Below, one piece after another: positions 6,955 to 14,859 of a stretch of 17,618 nucleotides of DNA. The stretch's first letter is position 1. The number at the start of each line of letters is the position of its first letter. Where the stretch lies: assembly GCA_021770615.1 (NCBI GenBank), contig JAETQR010000054.1, positions 1-17,618 on the forward strand. The letters are read 5' to 3'. The notes under the pieces were generated by a model that saw nothing but the letters and a program-made list of their open reading frames with translations, was not told the origin of the DNA and did no database searches. Made by a program: the position numbers and the translations under genes. The stretch comes from Lachnospiraceae bacterium. Lineage in GTDB: Bacteria > Bacillota_A > Clostridia > Lachnospirales > Lachnospiraceae.

Positions 6955-7612
6955 ATAAACCCGCATCCTTTATCTGATATACTTTGTCAGCCAGTCTGGC
7001 GATCTCCTGGTTATGAGTGATCATGATCAGGGTCCGCCCATATTTCCTGACGCCCGACAATAACGTCTGCAGCACGGCGTCACCTGTCTTTTCATCCAGG
7101 TTCCCTGTGGGCTCATCGGCAAGGATGACATCCGGATCATTGGCCAGTGCTCTTGCGATCGCTACCCGCTGCTGCTGTCCACCGGACAGTTCATTCGGAA
7201 AAGAATCCCGCTTTTCCATGATCCCAAGTTCCTCCATCAATCCCCCGATATAGCCGGCATCAATCTGTGCCTTATCCAGAAGCAGGGGATAAACAATATT
7301 TTCATAGACGGTCAGTACCGGTATAAGGTTAAACATCTGGAAAATATATCCCACATGCCTGCGCCTGTACTCGGACAATTTCTTATCCGATAGATGGGAA
7401 ATGTCCTCCTGATTAACGATCACTTTACCTTCGTCAAAATGATCCAGTCCGCCTATAATGTTCATGATCGTTGTCTTTCCGGCCCCACTCGGACCGTATA
7501 TCGTTACAAATTCGCCTTTCTCAACTTCAAGGTTGACCTTTTTTAATACTTCCAGACGATTTCCTCCCGTCACATAAGACTTGGAAACATCCTGCAATAA
7601 TACTTCTTTCAT
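6944..7612 (-). CDS. ABC transporter ATP-binding protein, LolD/MacB type
   Basis: This is the cytoplasmic ATPase subunit that powers the two permeases encoded around it. All motifs are intact. Numbered from a methionine two codons upstream of the chosen start, they are Walker A GPSGAGKTT (42-50), Q-loop Gln94, signature LSGGQ (144-148), Walker B VILADEPTG with Asp168/Glu169, and H-loop His202. The signature LSGGQQQRVAIARAL and the phrase YIFQMFNLIPVLTVYEN are typical of the LolD/MacB/FtsE group, whose partners do not form a classical channel but drive mechanical work or efflux. The start at 7612 is chosen because AAAGGAG directly abuts the ATG at 7618 but is 6 bases from the ATG at 7612. It follows the large permease by 11 bases. 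Confidence 0.95.
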   Translation of the reverse strand: MKEVLLQDVSKSYVTGGNRLEVLKKVNLEVEKGEFVTIYGPSGAGKTTIMNIIGGLDHFDEGKVIVNQEDISHLSDKKLSEYRRRHVGYIFQMFNLIPVLTVYENIVYPLLLDKAQIDAGYIGGLMEELGIMEKRDSFPNELSGGQQQRVAIARALANDPDVILADEPTGNLDEKTGDAVLQTLLSGVRKYGRTLIMITHNQEIARLADKVYQIKDAGLYEV

Positions 7613-7623
7613 GCCCATCTCCT

Positions 7624-10023
7624 TTATTCTTTATTCCGGATCATGGCTACAATACCTGTATCCATATTTTTATGTACCGTTACAATGCTTTTTATCCATA
7701 TGACCAGTGTGAGAAACACAAAGGAAGCCACATAAGCTGCCACACTGATCTCGATACGGTCACGGACGATGCTGGACAGATAACAATTTGCCGGAACCGA
7801 TAAGACCAGTGAAATAAGCACCGCATATCCCTCCAACTGCAATCCTTCTGCACATATAAATCTGACACAGCTCTTCCTGTCCATCCCAAGCGCTCTCATA
7901 ATGCCATATTCGCGCTGCCTGTTCAGCATGTGGAAAGCAAGCATACTCTCAATGATCGCAAGCAAAAACACAAAAAACGAGGCACAGATATATCCTGCCA
8001 GGATCACTATGGCAAGCAGTTGTTTCTCATAAGAAGTCTCTGTCCCAAGAGGATTGATCAGAATATGCTCAAAATTGTCCTGCACATAGTTCTGAAAACC
8101 AGAGGCATCAAATCCCTGTCCGGTTCCGATGCACATGCTCGTATACCGCCCCGTCTCCATTCCCATCTTCTGTGCCATTTTCTCATTCAGGATAATCTTT
8201 ATCACCTCGTCATTTTCCGTAAATTCCCCTAAAAGACTCTGATCCCCTACATAGTTTTCCGTGACCGGAATCCCGATCTGACGCCCTGTCTCCTCTTCCC
8301 TGGCGGACACCACATCAAGTACATCAAATTCTTCGCTGCTGTATGCCACTGCTACCGCTTTTTCTCTGTAATCCAGCTTCCGCAGCCCGGGATTATATTC
8401 CACCAGTTTTTTCCACAAGGGATCGTTGTAAACGACCACAATGCTGTCCCGTTCTGTCTGCACCTGAAATTCCCTGGCAAAATACTGCGCATAAACTTCT
8501 TTAACACCCTCACAGGCATTAAGCTTCTCTTTATCCGCCTCATTAAAATAATTCTCCGTCTCCGTGCCCAGTTCACACATGATCTCAAACCGGCAAAAAT
8601 CCCTCTTCCCCTGTCTGGTCGAGAAATCCACGATACAAAATGTATTTGTGATCAATAAAACCAGCGTAAGAGTAATACTGATCACGGATACCATCACAAT
8701 ACTCTCCGAACGGTTCCGACACAGATTTCTCCGCGACAGGCGCCATATGATATTTTTGTACTTTTCAGATTTTTGCGAAATGCGGCTTCCGGATATAAAA
8801 AGTTTATTTTTCACGCTATTATTGTCATAATGTATCGCATGCACCGGCGGGATCTTTCCCATATCTCTCCATATTTTCCACGTCACAAGCAGTATGGGAA
8901 CGATCGCCACCATATAGATCCCTGCATAAGTACTCCACATCTGTTTTACCGTGACATCATATTCCATATTGGTAAGATAGCGCAGTATTTTTCCTGCCAC
9001 GAACTGGTTTAAAAGATTCCCTCCGGCCACACCAAGAAAAATCCCTGTATGCGCGATCAGCATACTCTCACCAAAAATATTTCCCGCAAGCGTCTTTTTG
9101 TCTCCCCCAAGGCATCTCATAATCCCAAGATAGCGTATCTTCCGGAAAGCGTTGATACGAAAAGCACCATAGATAAAGATCATCATGCCGAAAGCGATCA
9201 CAAGCATCAGTGCTTTAAGCGCATCTGATACAGATGAAAAGGTTCCCTCTTCCTCATATAATGAACTCTTTTCCTCGTTCATGAGAACCCGGTCCCTGTA
9301 AAAGAAATCCTTCTCCTCCGAAGCCCCTGGGTAGATCTTTTCCTGCACCTCCAATATCCGGTCTACGATCTTTTCCACATCATATTCATCTTTATCGACC
9401 ACGACCGCAGCGGCATTACTTCCCGAATCAGGTGGCAGCCCCCACTGCTTTATGAGATCGCTGGCAGTCCTGAGACCGGTAAAGATCATATCGCCCTCAT
9501 CTCTTATATCGGAAAATATACCACATACCAAAAACTTTTCTGTCCGTTCCTTTCCCGCCTCTGCCATGATCTTTAGTTCCACATCGTTTCCGACTCTGTA
9601 CACCTCCGGCAACGCATCGGAAAGGCTCTGGGAAACCATGATCTCTCTTTCCCCATCTGTGCCCGGTTTTCTCCCGGAAACCATTTCGCAATCCTTAAAA
9701 TATTCCAGATCGCCTTCCAGCCCGAGCATCGTAGCGGAAGTCGCTCTGTTCTCCACGTCCACATCGCCGGTCCAGATCGTATACAACACCGCCCCCTTAT
9801 CATCTACTACCATTTCTTTTATCCTGCCGATCTCATCAAACGTCATATGCGTTATGGTAAAATCCCGATGCAGCCCGTTTAACACCATGTTCTGAAATTC
9901 CTCTTTCAGAACATCTCCCATCTGCATGAGCGAGAACATGAGCGCCACCGAAAAGGCAATACACAAAATCGTTTTTATCGTCCTTCTTTTGTCACGCATC
10001 AGATAACGGATCACTATTTTCAT
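7624..10023 (-). CDS. ABC transporter permease with two FtsX/MacB-like modules
   Basis: A membrane permease of 799 residues with two FtsX modules. The N-terminal membrane segment (about 17-36) is followed by an extracytoplasmic domain, then TM segments near 267-289, 322-340 and 363-383. A second module starts with TM about 441-462 and ends with TMs near 668-693, 732-752 and 760-781. Both FtsX coupling signatures are clear: IRYLGIMRCLGG near 293-305 and REYGIMRALGMDR near 703-717. Such proteins act with a LolD/MacB-type ATPase in lipoprotein handling, peptide efflux or antimicrobial defence. AAGGAGG is 7 bases before the ATG. It is the first gene of the permease-ATPase-half-permease operon, behind an extended -10 promoter with a palindrome. 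The substrate cannot be told. It is not a BceB-type protein in layout: both halves carry ectodomains. Confidence 0.9.
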   Translation of the reverse strand: MKIVIRYLMRDKRRTIKTILCIAFSVALMFSLMQMGDVLKEEFQNMVLNGLHRDFTITHMTFDEIGRIKEMVVDDKGAVLYTIWTGDVDVENRATSATMLGLEGDLEYFKDCEMVSGRKPGTDGEREIMVSQSLSDALPEVYRVGNDVELKIMAEAGKERTEKFLVCGIFSDIRDEGDMIFTGLRTASDLIKQWGLPPDSGSNAAAVVVDKDEYDVEKIVDRILEVQEKIYPGASEEKDFFYRDRVLMNEEKSSLYEEEGTFSSVSDALKALMLVIAFGMMIFIYGAFRINAFRKIRYLGIMRCLGGDKKTLAGNIFGESMLIAHTGIFLGVAGGNLLNQFVAGKILRYLTNMEYDVTVKQMWSTYAGIYMVAIVPILLVTWKIWRDMGKIPPVHAIHYDNNSVKNKLFISGSRISQKSEKYKNIIWRLSRRNLCRNRSESIVMVSVISITLTLVLLITNTFCIVDFSTRQGKRDFCRFEIMCELGTETENYFNEADKEKLNACEGVKEVYAQYFAREFQVQTERDSIVVVYNDPLWKKLVEYNPGLRKLDYREKAVAVAYSSEEFDVLDVVSAREEETGRQIGIPVTENYVGDQSLLGEFTENDEVIKIILNEKMAQKMGMETGRYTSMCIGTGQGFDASGFQNYVQDNFEHILINPLGTETSYEKQLLAIVILAGYICASFFVFLLAIIESMLAFHMLNRQREYGIMRALGMDRKSCVRFICAEGLQLEGYAVLISLVLSVPANCYLSSIVRDRIEISVAAYVASFVFLTLVIWIKSIVTVHKNMDTGIVAMIRNKE

Positions 10024-10091
10024 CAGAATCCCTCCTTGGCTTATTGGTTGTTTTCAGCAGGCCAGATCGGTAACCAGGCGTCGTCAGGATA

Positions 10092-10119
10092 AGTATAACA
10101 CAAATTTCAGGAAATTTGT
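10092..10119 (-). promoter_or_regulatory. ABC operon promoter with palindromic operator
   Basis: On the minus strand TG-T-TATACT is an extended -10 (hexamer complement of 10092-10097). Just upstream lies a perfect 9-base inverted repeat ACAAATTTC-AG-GAAATTTGT (10100-10119), which covers the spacer and the -35 position. A second dyad GTATCT/AGATAC (10118-10123 with 10132-10137) adjoins it. The layout suggests a repressor or regulator site controlling the transporter. Confidence 0.6.
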
Positions 10120-10180
10120 ATCTTCTTAGTGAGATACTTCCTATGAACTAAAGGAGGTAAAGTTTACGTTTTTCACATTC

Positions 10181-10203
10181 TTAGTCTGACAACGTCAGGC
10201 TAA
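10181..10203. promoter_or_regulatory. Ten-base dyad with three-base spacer
   Basis: TTAGTCTGAC-AAC-GTCAGGCTAA is an inverted repeat matching at 9 of 10 positions (10181-10190 with 10194-10203). No U-run follows on either strand, so it is not a classical terminator. It could be a protein-binding site in the region upstream of the ABC operon or a short RNA hairpin. Confidence 0.4.
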
Positions 10204-10231
10204 CCATTCATACTATCTTAAGAAACATCAA

Positions 10232-10277
10232 GGGTATCCATCAAGTCATCTTATGGCTTGACGGATACCCTCTTTTT
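10232..10277. terminator. Long-stem terminator between the lipoprotein gene and the ABC operon
   Basis: An 18-base stem (10232-10249 with 10253-10270, two non-Watson-Crick positions) closes a three-base loop. The best T-run (10273-10277) follows it in the plus direction. On the minus strand, where the flanking genes lie, only a looser T-rich stretch follows. It probably ends the lipoprotein transcript (minus strand), and could also stop plus-strand transcripts. Confidence 0.65.
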
Positions 10278-10310
10278 AATTTCCCTCAGTAATAAAATTA
10301 TTTCCTATCC

Positions 10311-11417
10311 TTACTGCGCATACCGTGTCAGTATCACATCCCCCGGCCCCTCATTGCCATTTTCATCTTTGATATGTGTGATAATCTCTACATAAATTTC
10401 CACATCTGAATCCCCTTCTGTACACATCATATTTGTCACATTATAATTGGAATCATTCTTTATATATACGTCAGATGGTATGACCAGTTCCAGTTCTTCC
10501 GTCCCATCATAATCCTGCTTCACCGGAAAACGGTAAATTCCGAAATCCGTATACCAGTATCCGTAATCCCCTCCCCGGTAACACACATAATTCTGCTGGC
10601 TTGAACCCCCATACTCCGCAGACCGGATCGTATCATGGCTCATAAATACCTGTGCCTCACCGCCGTCCATGCGGTATGCCTTTACCCCATGATACTCCCC
10701 ATCCGGTATTATAGAAAAAATATATTCCCCTGCCACACAGGTCCATTCCTTCCGGCCCACGTATTTCCTCCTCGTGACGACTTCCTTCTTAAACCGGTCA
10801 TATACGATCACACGGGAATACCCGCTGATCGACGTCGCCCCCTCTTCATCCTGTGCCATAAAATAGGTAGACATAACGATCTGATTTTTTTCATCGACCG
10901 TGATCCATTCTACTTTTTCAGGTGCGTCTGTCTCCCATGCCAAAATTCCTTCCGGTAATTTCCACTCTGAAACTTCCCCATTTTCTTTCAACTCATAAAA
11001 AACCGGAAGATCGTCTGCAGGCTGTACAACCCCGATATAACTGCCATCCGGGCAAGCAGCCACGTCCGTCAATACCTCTTTTGTCTTTTCCCACAATCCT
11101 TCCTCCCATGCGGCCGGACTCATTTCCCATTCATTCTGTTCCGTAAGATCCGCAAACATGTATTTTTGTTTCCCCTTTTCCTTATATCCATATAAATCTG
11201 TATACCGTTTATCATTTGTTACATTGCACGAAAAGTTTGTCCCGTCTTCAAGCATCTTCTGCTCCCACCACGGACAATTCTCGATCGTTTCAACTGTAGG
11301 AGACAGTTCCTCTTTCGGGGTATCGTTATTGCCTGTCTTCGTTTGTTCTGTCTCCGGGGCAAAACAGCCCGCCAAAAATACAGCCATAATCATACATAAA
11401 ATCAAAAACTTTTTCAC
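10311..11417 (-). CDS. Secreted lipoprotein of unknown function
   Basis: A protein of 368 residues anchored outside the cell. A signal sequence (MKKFLILCMIMAVFLAGC) with lipobox LAGC places the lipidated cysteine at residue 18. A Thr/Glu/Pro-rich linker (about 20-45) follows. The rest is rich in Tyr, Trp, Asp and Glu with many short beta-like stretches (for example GYKEKGKQKYMF and SGYSRVIVYDRFKKEVV), reminiscent of a repeated beta fold such as a propeller; I cannot assign a family. The start is GTG, with AGGGGG 7 bases upstream. It lies between the small secreted protein and the ABC operon on the same strand, so it may serve the transporter as a receptor, immunity or accessory protein. That link is inference from position only. 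Confidence 0.82.
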   Translation of the reverse strand: MKKFLILCMIMAVFLAGCFAPETEQTKTGNNDTPKEELSPTVETIENCPWWEQKMLEDGTNFSCNVTNDKRYTDLYGYKEKGKQKYMFADLTEQNEWEMSPAAWEEGLWEKTKEVLTDVAACPDGSYIGVVQPADDLPVFYELKENGEVSEWKLPEGILAWETDAPEKVEWITVDEKNQIVMSTYFMAQDEEGATSISGYSRVIVYDRFKKEVVTRRKYVGRKEWTCVAGEYIFSIIPDGEYHGVKAYRMDGGEAQVFMSHDTIRSAEYGGSSQQNYVCYRGGDYGYWYTDFGIYRFPVKQDYDGTEELELVIPSDVYIKNDSNYNVTNMMCTEGDSDVEIYVEIITHIKDENGNEGPGDVILTRYAQ

Positions 11418-11481
11418 CGGATTTCCCCCTGATCTTTTTCCAACTGTTTGTCATAATCTCAACGCACCCACACTTCGGAGC

Positions 11482-11509
11482 AGTATATATAAATCAATTA
11501 TGCTGTCCT
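11482..11509 (-). promoter_or_regulatory. Possible promoter of the lipoprotein gene
   Basis: On the minus strand TATACT (complement of 11482-11487) is preceded, after 16 bases, by AGGACA (complement of 11504-11509), which matches TTGACA at four positions. It lies just downstream of the small secreted-protein gene. Readthrough from that gene is also possible because no terminator is visible between them. Confidence 0.4.
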
Positions 11510-11514
11510 GCTTC

Positions 11515-11838
11515 TTATTTCACAGTCCATGTATTTACAGTAATATCATCACCTATTTTACAGGATACCGTTCCACCCTGCATATATTTGTCGCCGATTC
11601 CGCTATACATTTGATGGGTATAGTCCTTTAACACCCTGTTGACGTAGGTCTCCATATGCGCACCGTATGTTACATTGCGGTCGGAGTATACTCTGAGCGT
11701 ATGGTACACCTTAGTCTTGTCCTTATTATAAGTCTTCCACAAACCTGTTATCTCCGCAGCTTCCGCTGCCTTCGCATGCAAACCTCCACAAAACGAAAGT
11801 ACGATCAAAACTGCAACAACTCTCACGTATTTTTTCAA
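11515..11838 (-). CDS. Small secreted protein, family unknown
   Basis: A 107-residue protein beginning at a TTG codon (complement of 11836-11838) with AAAAGGAG ending 8 bases upstream. The open frame continues upstream to 12009, but that extension lacks a ribosome binding site and runs across a strong promoter, so it is rejected. The N-terminus MKKYVRVVAVLIVLSF, then CGGLHAKAAEAAE, is a classical Sec signal peptide with a likely cut in the AKAAEA region. The mature part, about 80 residues, is basic and rich in Tyr, Thr and Val, with one cysteine near the C-terminus. I do not recognise the family. Its position upstream of a lipoprotein and an FtsX-type ABC transporter recalls secreted bacteriocin-like peptides with dedicated transporters (for example the lactococcin 972 group), but no specific motif proves that. 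Confidence 0.7.
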   Translation of the reverse strand: MKKYVRVVAVLIVLSFCGGLHAKAAEAAEITGLWKTYNKDKTKVYHTLRVYSDRNVTYGAHMETYVNRVLKDYTHQMYSGIGDKYMQGGTVSCKIGDDITVNTWTVK

Positions 11839-11932
11839 AAAATCATCTCCTTTTCTGACACTTATTCTTATACTTTTAGCTACATAAATAATTTTATATA
11901 TACTGCACCACCTCATATTAAAATACATATTA

Positions 11933-11961
11933 ATTATACATTCAACTAAGACACATATCAA
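11933..11961 (-). promoter_or_regulatory. Promoter of the small secreted-protein gene
   Basis: On the minus strand, -35 TTGATA (complement of 11956-11961) and -10 TATAAT (complement of 11933-11938) are 17 bases apart, with a TG directly before the -10. The start should be near 11926, giving an 88-base leader. Confidence 0.75.
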
Positions 11962-11971
11962 CAGAATTCGT

Positions 11972-11998
11972 CCGACACAAATCGACACTAAATCGACA
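11972..11998 (-). repeat. Three helix-phased direct repeats upstream of the promoter
   Basis: The plus strand shows YCGACA three times, at 11972-11977, 11982-11987 and 11993-11998 (minus strand TGTCGR). The spacings are 10 and 11 bases, about one helical turn. They lie about 10 bases upstream of the -35 of the secreted-protein promoter, a usual place for an activator that binds tandem sites on one face of the DNA. Confidence 0.45.
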
Positions 11999-12050
11999 AA
12001 AACCGCCATTTTTCGTCATTATCGCACACGCCCGTCAGACCCACAGCACA

Positions 12051-12081
12051 CAAAAACCGCCCTATCCTGGGATAAGACGGT
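12051..12081 (-). terminator. Terminator of the feo operon
   Basis: On the minus strand, ACCGTCTTATCC (complement of 12070-12081) pairs with GGATAGGGCGGT (complement of 12056-12067), with two wobble pairs and a two-base gap that must open to form the loop. A TTTTT run (complement of 12052-12056) follows. It lies 63 bases after the stop of the FeoB-associated gene. Confidence 0.8.
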
Positions 12082-12143
12082 CCTGTCTCCCGGCATCTCT
12101 GCCGGATTCTACTAGATTCTATAAAAAATATTTAACAAAGGAG

Positions 12144-12323
12144 TTAACTTTTTGTTATCGTGCCCACTCGGGCAGCTCCATGATACGAATGGCAGCCCCC
12201 TCCGCAGTGCTTACAATCGCCTCCGCACTGAAGGGATTTCCCCTGCCGTTTATCCTTTACCATACTCTTCACCGCAAGAACAACTGCAATGATAACGATC
12301 ACTAAAACTACTGCTGTCCCCAT
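12144..12323 (-). CDS. FeoB-associated Cys-rich membrane protein
   Basis: A 59-residue peptide read directly from the sequence. An N-terminal membrane helix (MGTAVVLVIVIIAVVLAV) is followed by a basic linker (KSMVKDKRQGKS). Then comes a Cys/Gly/His cluster, CGGDCKHCGGGCH, with Cys33, Cys37, Cys40 and Cys44, and a further His48. This is the layout of the FeoB_associated family, found beside FeoB in Clostridia; the cysteines and histidines may bind iron near the transporter. AAAGGGG is about 8 bases before the ATG. The gene overlaps the last 16 bases of feoB in another frame, so translation is probably coupled. Confidence 0.88.
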   Translation of the reverse strand: MGTAVVLVIVIIAVVLAVKSMVKDKRQGKSLQCGGDCKHCGGGCHSYHGAARVGTITKS

Positions 12324-14719
12324 GCAATATTCCCCTTTCCTTTATATGACGGAGATTCCTTTCTGGCCGGACGGAACAATAGATACAAAAGAAATACCAA
12401 AAGCGCCGCTGCTACAACTGTTCCGATTCCAAACGTCCCTGAGATGAACAGAGAACCAAACTGGAAGATGATCAAAGCGATGATATAAGCAAAAATGCAC
12501 TGATATCCAATCGCAAACCAGAACCATTTTATATTGTTCATCTCCCGCTTGATCGCACCCATTGCCGCAAAGCAAGGGGCACATAAAAGATTAAATGCCA
12601 GGAAGGAATATCCTGCGATTTGTGACAATCCCTCAAAATCAAGTACTCCGAATACACCAACGACCTCTTCTTTTGCCACAAGGCCCATGATCGTAGCAAC
12701 CGTAGCAGTCGCCTCTCCAAATCCAAGCGGAGCAAAGAGCCATTTGATGCCATTTCCGATATATCCAAGTATGCTGTCCGCAAGCTCCATATCGGCATGA
12801 AAGCCAAAGGAGCCATCTGTCCAGCCGAACACAGAACCAACCCATATAAGGATCGACGAAACAAGAATGATCGTTCCTGCCTTTTTGATAAAAGACCAGC
12901 CTCGTTCCCACATGCTTCGGAGAACCGTGCCTACCGTCGGCAGATGATACTCCGGAAGCTCCATGACAAACGGCGCCACATCCCCGGCAAACATCTTCGT
13001 CTTCTTCAATATGATCCCCGATACGATGACCGCCAAAACACCAAGGAAATAAGCGCTCGGCGCCACCCATCCTGCACCACCAAACAGGGCGCTCGTGATC
13101 AGGGCAATGATCGGCAGTTTGGCTCCGCATGGAATAAATGTAGTCGTCATGATCGTCATCTTCCGATCCCTGTCACTCTCAATCGTACGGGAAGCCATGA
13201 CACCCGGCACTCCACACCCGGTACCGATCAACATCGGGATAAAGGATTTTCCCGAAAGGCCAAACCGTCTGAAAATACGATCCATGATAAACGCCACACG
13301 GGCCATATAACCACAGGCCTCCAGAAAGGCCAGAAAAACAAACAAAACTAACATCTGCGGAACGAATCCGAGCACAGCGCCCACACCGCCGATAATACCG
13401 TCTACCAGAAGTCCCTCAAGCCACTCTGCACATCCGATCGCCTCCAGTGCATTCCCCGCAAGCACAGGGATACCCGGAACCCAGATTCCAAAATCGGCCG
13501 GATCCACTTCATCACCCATTGCCTCCATCGGCTCATCTACAAGCCCCGAAATATCATATCCTTCCTCGGCCAGCGAATCACCATAAGAGCCATAAGCCTC
13601 ATCAAAAGCGCCATAATCCCTTTCTTTGATCGCACCAAGCACTTCATCGGCGCCGATGACACCAGCGTCTTCTGCCGCCTGTACTGCGGTCTGCAATTCG
13701 TCAGTAAAAACAGCTTCCTCTGCAAATTCGGAAACGGCATCTTCATAATCTCCCCTGCCGATCCCGCACAGATACCATCCATCTCCGAACAGACCGTCAT
13801 TCGTCCAGTCTGTGGCCAACGTTCCTACCGATGTTACCGAGATATAATACACGATGATCATTACGACTGCGAAGATCGGAAGCGCAAGGATACGGTTCGT
13901 AACAATCTTATCAATTTTATCCGAAACCGTCAACTTCTCTCTGCCCGCTTTTACGATACATTCCCCGATGATTCCGGATATGTAATCATACCTCTCATTG
14001 GTAATGATACTTTCTATATCATCGTCAAATTCTTTTTCCAGTTCTTCTGCCAGCATCGAAAGGTCAGGAGCATCTTTTAGAAGTTCCCCGATCTTCTCAT
14101 CCCGCTCCAAAAGGCGGATCGCAAAAAATCTGCGTGCGGCATCCGATACTCTGGAAGAAATCTCCTCTTCCGCCTTTGTGATCGTATCCTCCACGGACTG
14201 ACTAAAAGAATGCATTACTTTAAATTCATTTTTCCCCGCCAGAGCCAATGCCTTTTCGGCAGCTTTCATGATTCCGGTTCCTTTGAGGGCTGAAATCTCA
14301 ACGACATCACACCCCAGCTTTTCAGCGAGCTTCGACGTATTGATCTTATCCCCCCGCTTCTCCACGACGTCCATCATATTGACCGCCATTACAACGGGGA
14401 TCCCAAGCTCCATAAGCTGTGTGGAAAGATACAGATTCCTTTCCAGATTTGTACCATCTACAATATTGATGATCACATCCGGTTTTTCATGAACCAGATA
14501 ATTTCTGGCCACGACCTCCTCCAGTGTATAAGGAGACAGGGAATAGATTCCCGGAAGGTCTGTAATAATAACCTCCTTATGGTTTTTTAATTTCCCTTCT
14601 TTTTTCTCAACTGTTACACCGGGCCAGTTTCCGACAAACTGGTTCGAACCGGTAAGCGCATTAAACAATGTCGTTTTACCACTGTTCGGATTTCCGGCTA
14701 AAGCAATTTTAACTGACAT
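12308..14719 (-). CDS. feoB: Ferrous iron transporter FeoB
   Basis: The inner-membrane Fe(II) importer with an N-terminal G domain, 803 residues. G1 is GNPNSGKTT (9-17), G3 is DLPG, and G4 appears as NMMD as in other FeoB proteins. The membrane part shows the core LPIFAVVM, GIIGGVGAVLGFVPQM, GCGVPGVMASR and CAPCFAAMGA. An Asp/Glu-rich insertion of about 100 residues sits in the loop after the first membrane segment (about residues 305-425), which makes the protein longer than most. The start at ATG 14719 is preferred, because AAAGGA is 9 bases upstream; an upstream TTG at 14743 adds eight residues but has no such site. It belongs to the feoA-feoA-feoB-Cys-peptide operon, and its end overlaps the next gene. 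Confidence 0.96.
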   Translation of the reverse strand: MSVKIALAGNPNSGKTTLFNALTGSNQFVGNWPGVTVEKKEGKLKNHKEVIITDLPGIYSLSPYTLEEVVARNYLVHEKPDVIINIVDGTNLERNLYLSTQLMELGIPVVMAVNMMDVVEKRGDKINTSKLAEKLGCDVVEISALKGTGIMKAAEKALALAGKNEFKVMHSFSQSVEDTITKAEEEISSRVSDAARRFFAIRLLERDEKIGELLKDAPDLSMLAEELEKEFDDDIESIITNERYDYISGIIGECIVKAGREKLTVSDKIDKIVTNRILALPIFAVVMIIVYYISVTSVGTLATDWTNDGLFGDGWYLCGIGRGDYEDAVSEFAEEAVFTDELQTAVQAAEDAGVIGADEVLGAIKERDYGAFDEAYGSYGDSLAEEGYDISGLVDEPMEAMGDEVDPADFGIWVPGIPVLAGNALEAIGCAEWLEGLLVDGIIGGVGAVLGFVPQMLVLFVFLAFLEACGYMARVAFIMDRIFRRFGLSGKSFIPMLIGTGCGVPGVMASRTIESDRDRKMTIMTTTFIPCGAKLPIIALITSALFGGAGWVAPSAYFLGVLAVIVSGIILKKTKMFAGDVAPFVMELPEYHLPTVGTVLRSMWERGWSFIKKAGTIILVSSILIWVGSVFGWTDGSFGFHADMELADSILGYIGNGIKWLFAPLGFGEATATVATIMGLVAKEEVVGVFGVLDFEGLSQIAGYSFLAFNLLCAPCFAAMGAIKREMNNIKWFWFAIGYQCIFAYIIALIIFQFGSLFISGTFGIGTVVAAALLVFLLYLLFRPARKESPSYKGKGNIAWGQQ

Positions 14720-14859
14720 ATCTTCATTTCCTTTCCTGGTCAAAATAAATTCTACTGGTTTTTTGCTTCTACTTCTTATTAGTATTAACTAACCGCCATG
14801 TAAAAAAATATACCTGCAAAGCAGCTTCTTTCTTACAATCTTCTTAATATGAGCTTTCA

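Noticed and set aside
10141..10175. AAAGGAGG on the plus strand at about 10151-10158
   Set aside because: No start codon at a usable distance and no open frame follows.
11839..12009. N-terminal extension of the small secreted protein to 12009
   Set aside because: It has no ribosome binding site, crosses a TTGATA-17-TATAAT promoter and three repeats, and would bury the signal peptide. The TTG at 11838 has a good site.
12797..13351. Plus-strand open frames inside feoB
   Set aside because: Shadows of feoB in other frames, with compositions unlike real proteins and no ribosome binding sites.
14744..14859. Attenuator between feoA and feoB
   Set aside because: Only a four-base CTGC/GCAG stem precedes the T-run; too weak to list as a terminator.
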